A stretch of DNA of 64,000 bases from Acanthaster planci (Eukaryota; Echinodermata; Asteroidea; Valvatida; Acanthasteridae): positions 355,019 to 419,018 of the forward strand of contig NW_019091453.1 in NCBI RefSeq assembly GCF_001949145.1. Reading direction: 5' to 3'. How positions within the stretch are numbered: the first letter of the stretch is position 1; each line of letters opens with the position of its first letter. The notes under the pieces are model-generated. The model saw only the letters and a program-made list of their open reading frames with translations, was not told the origin of the DNA and did not search any database. The translations under genes and the position numbers were made by a program. Of this stretch, positions 24,646 to 35,776 are shown piece by piece.

Positions 24646-26738
24646 AGGACCGGGGATAATGATGGGTTACCATGCCAACAGCAACGTCACTACAGAGACA
24701 TGTCAGGGAGCGAAACCAAAACAGGATGGCAAATATAGTAACACATAGCCAGAATCGAGGCAGTGGAACAACATAAATTTTCCTGAAATGAGCGGAGGTC
24801 ATAATGATCATGCTTGTTTCTTTTGGGGTTCCCGCTTTCTGTTGCATTCACACTCAATATATTGTCATACACAGAACTTTGTTTTTCGGCCTATAACAGA
24901 GGATGACAAATATTAAATTTTTAACAGGTGGTTACAGACTGTTATGGAAAATAAGTAGGAAAGATTTCACTACCCAGACCTCTTCCATTATATTCCAATT
25001 CCCTCTTCTGCATCCCCCTAAAAAGAACAAAAGTCATAATTAATCTTACAAAGGTGATACCACAGTGAAATAACACAGGAAATGATATACACCATTTTGG
25101 TTTGGTTTGGGGTGCCATAAAACATTAAAGGGTCTCTGACAAAACTTAGGAAAAGTATGCACAAAGAAACGGGTGATAAAACTTTGTTCTCAATCAAGTC
25201 AAGAAAGCAATGAGACTGACAAGGCAAAGTAATGACAATAACTTCTGTATTTCTCTGATCAGTCTCTGTCACTGCTTGTCATTGCCATGTAATGGTAAAG
25301 GGGCCTGATTCACCTCGGCATGCTTAAAAACAAAAACAATCCAAAACATAAACAAAAAAGCATACTCTTAGTTTTGAAGGAGAGATCATTTCTCTCAACA
25401 GCTCTTTAATCTGCCCAAGATGACTATTTCCTGAACATATACAAGTTTGTAGTTGGAAAGGAGATTCGGTTAAAAGGAAAATTAGACTAAAGGTCAAACT
25501 CTCTTAATGATTAGGAGGTTTAAGGAAGGATACAGGTTTTCCTCTGCGCAGGTCTCTCTAACTCAACACAGGCTGGACAGAGTGGGGCTACTGCTTCCGT
25601 CTGCCTGACTCTACCGAGCTAAATCGGGAGAGCCTTCCTTCCTTCTGAAAAATCCCTTCTCGGGGAGGAGGAGGTTGGTTTATTTTGGAAAAGTCCCGGA
25701 CCTGGCGGGTGTAGGACCTTGAGGCAATGTACCCGTGCATGTATACAGAGGAAGCCGCACTATATCAGGTCACCTTGGGAAGTCTGACAAAATGGAGTCA
25801 GCATGCGCAATGAGGTTACAACAGTTTCTGTGCCAGGAATGTATGTCGACATTCTGACACCTAATGTTGAATCAGGTCAGGGATAAATACACCCACTAAC
25901 CCATTTCTAAGAGGAACACAAACCCCCCAAAATGGGCACTGGGTTAAGCGGTGGGGGCAGACTGAGCTCTTTGTCCCAGGATTAACTCACCTCTAAATCT
26001 TTACCACACGTTAGCTATATTGGTTTCTTCCTAACTTGAATTAATTCACTGCTCAAACTGGAATGTACAAGGATGATGGGGTCAGTGTTGGTGCCTTGAT
26101 AGATAAGCTCATAATTGCAAGACAGGGGATAAAAACAACAAAAATATCTTATCCAGAAAAAGTGGTTAACAAGTAACAAAATCCTTTCAGAAATGTAAAC
26201 ATTTAAGGTCTGACAACTGCAAACTTTTCCATCCCATAAAGTAGATAACCTCTACATCCCTATCCAACTTCTCAAGCACAATGGTCCACAAACAACTGCT
26301 CCTATGATATAATCCCTTCAGTACAACTGTATGACTATGACTGACAACTGGAAATGAGTGCTTCCTGAACAGAAATTCAGAGAGGAACTGAAACTAACAT
26401 ATCCAACGTCTAAATCTCATTTGAAATATACAAACAATATTTTAAAAAGGACTGCTTCGCAGTATCAAATAATAATACAAAACAAGCTTAATCATCCACC
26501 AACTAATATGACAGACAACTCTCATGCAACACGTGTGAAAAGCCAACTTATACAATATTTATTCGGAAATTAAGTTCCAAAAGCGAAACCAACAAAAACA
26601 AACACTACCAGAGAGAAACACACTATTAACCATGATAGAACTCAGTCAGTTTGAACTTTCAAGAACAACAAGTATCCTATACCTACAGAAGTTAGTCCAA
26701 AATGAAGATATTCAGACATGTGTATGACCAATGCTTTT

Positions 26739-26927
26739 TCAGTCTAAATATATACAACAAGCACTCTGGTTCTGGGCTCCTAAATTTGCAACTATGTCTT
26801 GTAACACATCCATTAAATACTCGATAATGTATTCATGTGCTAAAACTCCACAATCCTTTGGATGATAGCTACATGCACTGATCGGTAACATAAATGCACC
26901 TCCGTCGATTTTAAAAGTGGTGTGCAT
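26739..26927 (-). CDS. Small open frame, 62 codons, unknown
   Basis: The frame begins with ATG in the context GACTTCATGC and ends at TGA. It reads, for example, IDGGAFMLPISACSYHPKDC, followed by HEYIIEYLMDVLQDIVANLG. Its composition is protein-like: mixed hydrophobic and charged residues, several cysteines, and a possible amphipathic helix in the second half. No family is recognised. No pyrimidine tract or donor is seen at its edges, and it is short enough to be chance. Confidence 0.2.
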   Translation of the reverse strand: MHTTFKIDGGAFMLPISACSYHPKDCGVLAHEYIIEYLMDVLQDIVANLGAQNQSACCIYLD

Positions 26928-27364
26928 GAAGTCAAGCAGTATTTATTTGAATAAAATAGGAAAATAAAGACAGTCAAATGGATAGTGCCGTTTATTAACT
27001 GTTGAGCCCTACCCTCTTCCGATCATTGTTTGGAACACTACTACTTCTTTCAGTTTCAGATACGATTTATCATATTTCAAAACAAACACCGAAAAGCTTT
27101 TATGCACTTCCTGAGAATAGTTTCCTGTTATGGCTGTGCAGTTGCTTTTCTGCTTTCCATTCTTTCAGAAAAATGATTCCGCAGAATTGAGTTGTTAAGG
27201 ATGATGAGTCAATCCAAGGTCTACTCTACAAAACTAAAATCATCTTATTATCATTCCTGACTTGCGCCTTTCAGACAAACAAAAAGAACACGAAAGTGGA
27301 CTAAAATTCTAAAAAGGCAGCGATGGGATTTAACAGTGCTGAGTTGAAGAGTTCCTCATGAATT

Positions 27365-27952
27365 ATGCAAATCATAAACAGGAAAATTAACTCGACATGC
27401 AAACTGCAAGATTTTTTTTCAGATTTACATAAACTGGGTAGAGGCATATTAAAATCTCTAGTCCACACGGTTCTTTTTCATATAACCTTAACACTGTTGG
27501 TCCTGGGTGTGCCTCAACCCATTAGTGAACAATTGTTAAATGACAGCATTAGGTTAGCTTCTCATCAATCTGGAACAATACAACCCTGTACAAATGCACT
27601 TTTCCCTTTAAGTTTCCTTGATTTCCTTTCGGAGAGAAAAATTCTGGTGACACCAAGTCTACCCCTTTTTTCATTCAAACTTTATCACAGGCTTTCAACA
27701 GGTGGGGGCTTTCTTTTTCTCTTCACACGTTCTAAACCTTTACAATGCAGGACACGTAGACCGGGATCCATCCAGAAAACACCGGCACGAAGGCCATGTT
27801 TACTCTGCGAATTCATAAATATTAACACTGGCAGTGTGGGCAGAGTAGAGAGAGAAGAAGAGGAAGAAAGAAAGAAACAAAAAAAAGTACCGGCCCGCCT
27901 TCTCATTCCAGGACATAAACAAAGTTTGCGACCCTCTTGCCTGTTGAGGTGA
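27365..27952 (+). CDS. Longest open frame in the window (195 codons), unknown
   Basis: It begins at an ATG that overlaps an octamer ATGCAAAT (27365-27372) and ends at TGA 27950-27952. The N-terminal third is hydrophobic (VHTVLFHITLTLLVLGV). The middle is serine- and leucine-rich. The C-terminus holds an acidic-basic tract (REEEEERKKQKK) encoded by a purine-rich repeat, which suggests low-complexity DNA rather than selection for protein. No domain is recognised. It lies just upstream of a candidate first coding exon, so part of it could instead be 5' untranslated or promoter sequence. Confidence 0.2.
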   Translation: MQIINRKINSTCKLQDFFSDLHKLGRGILKSLVHTVLFHITLTLLVLGVPQPISEQLLNDSIRLASHQSGTIQPCTNALFPLSFLDFLSERKILVTPSLPLFSFKLYHRLSTGGGFLFLFTRSKPLQCRTRRPGSIQKTPARRPCLLCEFININTGSVGRVEREEEEERKKQKKVPARLLIPGHKQSLRPSCLLR

Positions 27953-28094
27953 TTTACCAAGTCAAGTGCTGATTAAAGTTTGAACACCCTTTTCTCCTCT
28001 CCTTCCTTTTGGTGAAGTAGATCTCTGGACCCAAAGGGGGCGTATCAACACCACAGACCATGCTTGCTCATTGTTGTTGGCTTTTTATTTGCAG

Positions 28095-28264
28095 ATCGAC
28101 TGACAGAGATCATCTGAGGAAAAGCCATCGAGAACGAAAAGATAAGGGAAGCAAAGTCCACTTCGTGTCTGTAATATCCGTGATAACGCGACTGCACGGA
28201 TGATTTTCGGGACTTGGTAAATTCTCTAGCCTAAGATGGTCGCAGTGAAACTGCAACTTGTCAG
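28095..28264 (+). CDS. Candidate first coding exon (5' UTR plus 29 coding bases)
   Basis: A pyrimidine-rich acceptor (GGCTTTTTATTTGCAG) ends at 28094. The interval carries ATG at 28236 in the good context CCTAAGATGG, followed by an open frame MVAVKLQLV and a two-base leftover. A canonical donor AG|GTAACC begins at 28265. The leader has several CpG sites. This is the arrangement of an internal 5' exon holding the start codon, preceded by an untranslated exon. No protein family can be named from nine residues. A partner exon starting in phase 2 was not identified with confidence. Confidence 0.35.
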
Positions 28265-31200
28265 GTAACCATGCTAAATTTACTTCTGCAATATCACCAT
28301 TGAAACCCTGCCTAGTAAACTCTGCCTTGACTGCTACAGTTTGGTCAGTTCAGAAGACGGCAAATGGTGATCACAGTAAAGATGACAATACATAACTTAT
28401 TATAAAGACAAAGACTTACCTGAAACCATCACAATTTTTAGATTTAGAGAAAAAAGTTCATTATATTCAGACTTATTTATATATTCCTATAAATGGGGTG
28501 TTCATAAAAACATAAAACAGTCACCTTTAGGTTAGTTTCAAATAGCTGCAGGACCTCCAAGAGGCGTTTATGGCCACAACCGTTGTAAAAAGTCACATAA
28601 ACTCATCTGACAAGAGCTTCTACAAGAGGTGACACATAAAAGACAAGTTCCCAATCACAACCATAATACCATAGAACCGATTCAAGGGAGGCCGCCTGAC
28701 TAAATTCTTCAAAAAAGGGCAGCCTTTTCATTTTGAATGGCATCGTAAAACTTTGGAGTTCCGTCTTCAACCTAAATGCGCTATTTCCACAGAAAAAAAC
28801 AGATCTTTGGCCAACAAGACGTCACAGGTTTGAAGTGTTTACAACCGGAACACAGTGTGCACAGCTCACTTGTGGGTTGCCAAACAGTAGACATATCAAA
28901 AGTAAACATCCAGTTCCTATGACCCATTTTTCTTTTCACAGACACAGTGAGGCATTTACTCAGGCGTAATCAGCTCCTAGGTCTAATCACCAGAGTATTG
29001 TTGATTATTCCCTGCCATGCCATCATTGAAGGAAATGCTTGTAGGCTTGCAAAAATGTTAATTGTTTATCGACTTGGTTCCAATAAATTGCATGTACACA
29101 ACAGAGATTCACTGGATACAAGCATAAACAATTTCAATGTTTGACTACATACTTGAAAGAGTGAAGCTTGGTTGGGACTGTCTGATCATGGTCTGATAAT
29201 ACTCGTTTTCCATCTCAAGACAACAGCAATTTGTAAGCTAAGAAGGTGTGTTGGGAAAAACAATTCTATAGCACTAATTTCCTAGGGAAATTTTCCCGTC
29301 CACTTTGTTTCAACATTGAGAAGACATTGAATATAAAAGGCCAGTTCAAACCTCATGCAAATGCGATAAATTTCCAGCGAAATTTCACTCAAAGTGAAAT
29401 GTGTTCAACTTTTAGGAATTTGCAAGGCGAATATCCGATCTGATGTCACAAATTCCCACTCGTTTTCAATTTGACATGAAGTATTAACCGGCCTTAATGT
29501 CCGTTAGTTAAGGATGAATTGGGCACGTAGCTCCAACGGAGTGAGACCAAACTTTCATGGTCCACACCCGCAGCTCAGTTGAGTTTAACCCATGTCTCTG
29601 AACCCCAATAAGTTGGGTTTGGTTGAGAGATACCACATGTGGCAAAAGTGTATTTTGTTAAGAATAAATTAGGTTGGGATTCTCAACTCTTATGACAGGA
29701 TTGTCTTTGCCATAAATCCCAAAGAGAAAAGTCAGGGAGCTATTCCGATTAAGGTAGCCAGTGTTTTTACTATGCTTTTACAGTCTTCCAACCTTCACTT
29801 CAGCTCGAGCTTTAGATAAGGCCACTGACTATACCTCAATATGGGCATTCCTGCTTCAGAAATATTGCATCCATTAATCTGAAGCCAATATCTTTCTGTC
29901 CATAAAATTGTTCTAATTCTCGAGTCAGAGATTAGCCAATGCCAGGGGAAGAAGAGATTTGCAAATTGGCCCAGATATCACTAGTAACACCAAGGAGTCT
30001 GTAGAAACAAAATCCATGGACATATTTGACCAGTCCACTCCACTGATGTTGACTTGCTTCCAACCAACCTCAGTGTTGATCCAAGGGATGGCTATATGCT
30101 GATGAGATCGCACCCCCTGCTGGGAAAACAAATTCCTCCATAATAACCTGGTTATGATTTGCCTTCAATGAATCATTTATCAGATTAGCGCTGGTGTTTA
30201 TCGGGAGGATCACACAGCCAGAAGTAAATACACAGCAACCTGATTAGAGGAAAGGAAAGACCACAGTGAGGTAAAGTTATTTAATAGGGAGAAGACCATG
30301 ACAAGGCAGGTACATCATAACAACCCAACCGATAAATGAACTCTCAGTGAGACGGAGTATTTACAGATGAAGGTTCAGTAAAAATTTACTGGATGATTAG
30401 GTCAGTCAAACTTTTCTGATACTGGAAGCCGATTGACAAAGCTATCTGAACATAAAACCATATTGCTTATTTGTCGATCAATGATCCCACATTGATTCAC
30501 TGACACAAGAACCTTCCTAACAGCTGGCGAGAACCAGCTTTGGGACCACTGATTCAGATTAGGATCCTTGTGAAGCAAATGGGCCCAAATTCTTACTCGT
30601 GGAAACTCGACTCAGTGAACCTGATTGCCACCTACCTCGGAATGGAGGAATAGATAGATAGATTGAAATGCAAACACTTATGGCTGAATTAACTTTTCAG
30701 GCATTTAATGTCCAATGTTGGGTCAAACAGGCTCAAGGGATTGCTGGAGATGACCTTTTCAAGCAAAACTTCGATGATTTACAAAAGTACCTGTAAATCC
30801 TAAAGTCAATGCCCACATTGTAAAAAAATTAAAATTTCAATTCAAATCCTAAGTGTGCCACCAATAAAGTGACATAATATGCAGTAAGGTTCCCAAAATT
30901 CTTTCATATTGACTGTTACTGTTGAAGCATGTGTTCTTGCGAGGGTATCAATTCACAGACGTGCATGGTTTGGGGGAAGCACACTGATTCAAGTCAAAAC
31001 TCAAAATCATCAAAGTCGTTTCCTTAACTACAGCACAAGTACTAATTGGTCGCTACAAATGACATGGGGAGGGAGAGACACAAGATAGGAGGAAACTGGA
31101 CCAAATGGTAGGCACAGATGGCAGACAACAGGGACCAAGAAACCACCCCATCGTAGGATATTCCTTGGGGGCAGGAAAGAATGGGAGCTAGTATCACCAG

Positions 31201-32421
31201 CCAGTGAGTGCACAAAGGAAACTTTTCCTGTCAAAAGGAACTCAAGGCAAAGTTGAGGAGTTTGAAGTACTTCAGTTTGTTTTCCCTTTGAAAGACCACA
31301 TGCTAGGACACACCATACCGTAGAGAGATGGGAGGGGGTGTTTTTAGAATATTTGATGGACCCATATGAGCTTCAAACTAATAAAATCAAGTCATGTTCC
31401 TGGACTTATACCCCGACATCACATAATACAGTTGATTTACGGTTCCTTAGAGTAAATACTTACAAAAAAAGCATGGATAGTAAAAACAACTCCACAAAAC
31501 GAAAGTAAGGCAAGCACGTACATTTCTGGCTCAGTTTCAAACTCCAGGCTTGGGTTCAATTGTAAATATGATTGCAAGGGATGACAATAGGTCTAGCTGT
31601 TTGTTATATATCACACGCCCACTACTTGGTATGCTATATATAGCAACTGGGGAACAATTTATGCCCACTTGAATTGAGCAATGACGGGACATGTAACAGT
31701 TGTTGTGGGGGAGGGGCCCTACAATCTCAGAATCACAGCAACAATCTGGGTAATTGTAAATGCTGGAAAAAGTTCCCTAAACCTGGAAAAAAAAATCTTA
31801 CAACAGGTTCATTTTTTGGACATTGTTGAAGCTTTCGTCATTGCATTGTTGATGGAGCAGGTGTTTTCTAGAAGGCAAGCAAAATCACAGGTGTTGTCCA
31901 GAAGGGATTGCCCAGATATGTAGTTAATAGTTAAAAAGTTAATTAACAGGTAATTAAGAGACTTTGTTCCCAGCTTGCAAGTTATTTTTTTAGGAAGATA
32001 AATGCATAGAAGCACTTTAGTTGTCAAAATCTGAGGTGTGTGAACATCAATCAAAGCTCTGTTAGTCTATTGTCACCACAAGAAAGCTTTTGGGTATGGT
32101 GTAAACTTCCCCCAACAAAAAATGAAAAAGAAATCAGACATTCCATTACAATATCACTTTGCCTTTAATCTCAGTGAAGAATTCAGGACAGAGCCTGTAA
32201 AGCACTCTGTCAAAAGGTGATCAGTTCTTAAGCTTGAGAAGGAAGGAAATGATAGGAATAGAACTCAATTTTTCATACAGAAAAATTCAACAAAATAATA
32301 CAGTATTCATGACCAATTTTGCAAACTTAGACTAGGTCCTCTAGATTTCTTTGAAAACTGTCATCTTCTAAAAATATCACTAGAAGAATACCACCACAGT
32401 AAAGTAAAGGAAAAAAATCAC
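28265..32421. other. Non-coding stretch
   Basis: No convincing exon or element. A strong minus-strand donor-like site (GGTTTCAG|GTAAGT) lies at about 28422. An octamer ATGCAAAT lies at 29355-29362, and a short GATA repeat near 30650. Confidence 0.35.
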
Positions 32422-32499
32422 CTATGAATGCCAAAATACCACCCAACAATGTGACCAATCGTTGTTTGTATGATAAGAATCCTACAATGAAGCTGTGTT
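32422..32499 (-). CDS. Candidate 78-nt exon, hydrophobic segment
   Basis: On the minus strand a strong acceptor (ACTTCCTTTTGTTTCAG) is followed by a 78-nt interval open in a frame reading HSFIVGFLSYKQRLVTLLGG and then ILAFI. A donor ATAG|GTGATT follows. The length is a multiple of three. The second half (LVTLLGGILAFI) would fit a membrane helix following a short basic stretch (SYKQR). The family is unknown. It may belong to the same strand as the other minus-strand candidates, but linkage is not shown. Confidence 0.35.
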
Positions 32500-33074
32500 C
32501 TGAAACAAAAGGAAGTATAAGTTGTTTTCCTGTGTTAGGTACGGACCATGTAATTGTACACTCAATGAGGGAGGAGCTTCCTGAGACTGGTGATTTTTCA
32601 GTTAGCCAAGGTTTGTTATCGAGTGGGGCTGGTATTACCAACCCTTCTCTCTCCAAAAATTTCCACTGTTAGGCAATTTGGGGAATTCCAGAATGGTTGT
32701 AACCAGAGACCAGTGTGTTATTCATCAGGGCACCACCAATCATTTCCATTTGTTCTGCTGTTTTGGCATGACAGGGATTTCCAAGCAAACTTCATCAGTG
32801 GACTGGTTATGGCTAAGCTGGTTATGGTAACTTTGGAAGGGGAGAAGCGTACTATATGTGATTTGGGATACTAAGCTTGATCACTCACCTCACCTCATCA
32901 ATTCTTTCTCTCTTATCAAACTTAGTTGGTCTTCAGTGAGAATGGAGAAATGGACAGTTACAGAAAGTTGGAAAGCTCTATGATAGTCACCAGTAGAGGG
33001 CATGCACCATAGCTCATAAGCCTAAAGAATGGGGAAAAGACAAGGAGGAAATATTCCTATTTTGAGAAATTCAA

Positions 33075-33175
33075 ATGTGAGTGTCTGACAGACTGGGATT
33101 GGAACCCAGTTCACATAACTCAAAGGCAACTGAACAATGCCCCGACTAGATGCCGTGCTATTGCTAAACACTGAA
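33075..33175 (-). mobile_element. tRNA-like T-arm, SINE relic
   Basis: On the minus strand, ACTGGGTTCCAATCCCAGT (plus strand 33092-33110) forms a perfect T-arm-like stem-loop and matches the B box (GGTTCNANNCC). About 60 bases upstream in that orientation TTAGCAATAGCACGG loosely resembles an A box. A complete cloverleaf could not be drawn. Confidence 0.35.
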
Positions 33176-33547
33176 AAAAATGTCTGCATGAAGGCTTTCC
33201 AGAACTGAGGATGTTTAAATTGTAATGTGAACTGTCTCCAGGGAGATCAAAACAATGACAAAAGTGGGTAGAAACAACAGAGGAGCATTCTGAATGGTGC
33301 TTACTGAATGTTTAAAAACCTGACAAGGAGTGTGGTTTGCACATGGCACTGCCATAGAAGAAAGATAAATAATGTGCTGGCTACTCATGCCACAAAATGC
33401 ATTCATACACTTAGGAAATTCCTTTTCAAAAGGGAAATGTTAAATGATGAATTGGGCTATGAAAACAAAGCATGTTTTCATTCGGATGTGAGCAGAGGTC
33501 TTTTTGTTTCTGTTTTTTATTTTTTTGTGGTTCACTTTGTTTTCAAG

Positions 33548-33634
33548 GTAACATTTTTATGCATCGTGTACGAATACAAAATGACAATGAGCTTCATGTC
33601 TGGGACCAGCCACGAAGAGAAAATCTTGGGAAAT
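33548..33634 (+). CDS. Candidate 87-nt exon, unknown product
   Basis: One of the strongest acceptors in the window (T-rich for about 35 bases, ending TTTTCAAG) precedes it, and a donor-like AAAT|GTAATT follows. The length is a multiple of three. Two frames are open: one reads NIFMHRVRIQNDNELHVWDQ, the other VTFLCIVYEYKMTMSFMSG. The first is polar and more protein-like. No family is recognised, and neither phase joins directly to the candidate exon ending at 28264. Confidence 0.3.
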
Positions 33635-35735
33635 GTAATTTCTCTAACAATTAGAAAAGCAAATAGAAAGCTGAAGTGCCCCGGAACATGTACTTTACAG
33701 AGTCTTTGAGATGCATGGCAGCAAGCCTAAGTACATGTAAGTTAAAGAAAATGCTGTACTCTGCCCCCAGGCTTCACTGAAGCTTCAGCACTGAACCACT
33801 CAGTATTCTGGCTGCCTCAAGCTGTGTGCGTAACAAAACGGTGGAGGGACCCACACTCACTCATCCAAAACTGGGAGGAGTGTCACCTCCCCCTCCCCAA
33901 GTGGCCCGTGTATGTGACTCAAGCAATGGGTATTTTTCAACATGAAAGTAGTGGGGGTGTGGCAGGTCTGAGTCACAATGCGCGCTGAGTGGTACTTGTC
34001 AAGTGGAGGTTTCAGTTGCTTTTTCTCACTTGGTGAGCGCATGCACCCATTCCAGTAAAAGTGACGTCACAATTCCACTCCCAGCAAGAGCTTTTCTGTC
34101 TACAGCATGCATAGAAAAGGTTGTGTCAAGTATTACGTAGGGGATAAAGGAGGGCCATTACAGAAAACATACCAAAGTCAGCATTCTTTTCATCCCAAAT
34201 CAGTTTGACCTGATAAATATTAAAATAAATCAGAAAGATTTAGAGGAACTTAAACTGTAGGAAAGATTTGAACAGGAGCAAGTGGGTACTTCGAGACTGC
34301 AGCTAGGGCTCTGACTAGGCCTTAATGGTATTCTTGAAATTAACATTCAACTTGGTACACATACTTCAGCCCATGATTTGGTTACAGGTGGCTCTGTTCA
34401 TTTTCAATCTGCTCCCAACGATCACAAAGCAAACCATTGTGCAGCGGATCTGACACTGATGGGTCAAATTCAAAGAATGAGAAAGAAAAAAGTTCTTACT
34501 TCCAGAATGGAGGTGTGTTTACAAATACTAAGTTGAGCATTAATGGAGAGCCAGGAACGGATCATGTTATGCTCACTGACTGGGAATTCTAGTGGCTATT
34601 GTGGGCTGGAGATTCTATAATGAACCTGCCACTGTAATTCAAACGTCGCTATGTTACCAACAATAAATCTGTGAGAGTGGGACTGAACATGAAGAAGGTA
34701 CAGAGATATTTCTTTTCTTTTTTGGAGGGTTCAGTTTTCTGGCACGATTGATGCCTGATTTGGGACAACGAGACTGTGCTGAATTAAAAAAAAAAAGCAA
34801 AGGAGTAAGATTGTGAGCATGCGTCCTCCCCCTTTCAATCTCAAAGGAATTTATCAAGCACTGAAGGAGGGTAACATCAGCCAGCAATGAAATAGAACAA
34901 TAACGTGTTTTTTGTTGTTGATGTCAGTAACTATCACACTTCACATATCCATCTCTATCATTTGGACTTGAGCCAATGGAATGTGTGGACTACAGTATTC
35001 CATAAGTTTTCAAAGATTAAACAGAATCGGGACTTATATCACAGTGTCAACAGCGCATGTCATTACTAATGTTACTACTAACGATGATGACAAATGTACA
35101 CAGGAAACTGAAAATTATTCAGCTGTGGGTAAACATATGGTTATTATGATCTTGAATGGAGGAAACAATACCACCAGTTGGATGTTTTCCTCAATCTTTT
35201 TGAATGGATGGAGCATCACTTCCATTATTCACCTTTCCAGTTTAGGAATCACGCAGATAAAGATATTCCATGAATTGAAATTACATTTTTCTCCTTCGAG
35301 TATATGCGTGACCTGCACAGTGTCAACTTAGATTTGTTCATCCACTTCATTCAAGGAAAAATACATACACGAATACGTGGCAGTAACATCTGCAGGGCTA
35401 TCGTATTTATTGCTGAATGATTTTGGAGATAACTGGGAAGACACTGTCGAAACACGGCATGATTCTTCAGAATCCTGCGTCAATAATTCCATGTAGTTTC
35501 ATGAATTGGTCTCCATGTTTGCTGTTATGTCATCAGTGGCAATATTTGGGAAAACATGCCACTCGTAGGTCTCCAAAAAACTATGTACCGCTTACTCATG
35601 ACAGGGACACAACTATCTCACTTTCAGCTTGGCTTCATAAAACTACAGGAACTAAAAACAGTGAGCACCTGTGCCAAGTACTGTACTTTCAGTTGCACAT
35701 ATGACGTACGAGGCTATAAAAAGTAAAGGGCTTAC

Positions 35736-35776
35736 CTCAGAGTTCGATCAATTGCATAAAGTGACTCATAAAACAA
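35736..35776 (-). CDS. Candidate short exon (41 nt), weak
   Basis: On the minus strand it is followed by a strong donor CTGAG|GTAAGCC and is open as LFYESLYAIDRTL. The acceptor (AATCATTGGAG) is poor, so the donor may be decoy. Confidence 0.15.

Larger units (their letters stand above)
22540..27360. other. Non-coding stretch with a GC-richer patch
   Basis: Mostly featureless. A GC-richer patch at about 25560-25760 (containing CTCGGGGAGGAGGAGG) has no open frame of note. A tRNA-like head (24598-24645) and a small open frame (26739-26927) are listed separately. Confidence 0.35.
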
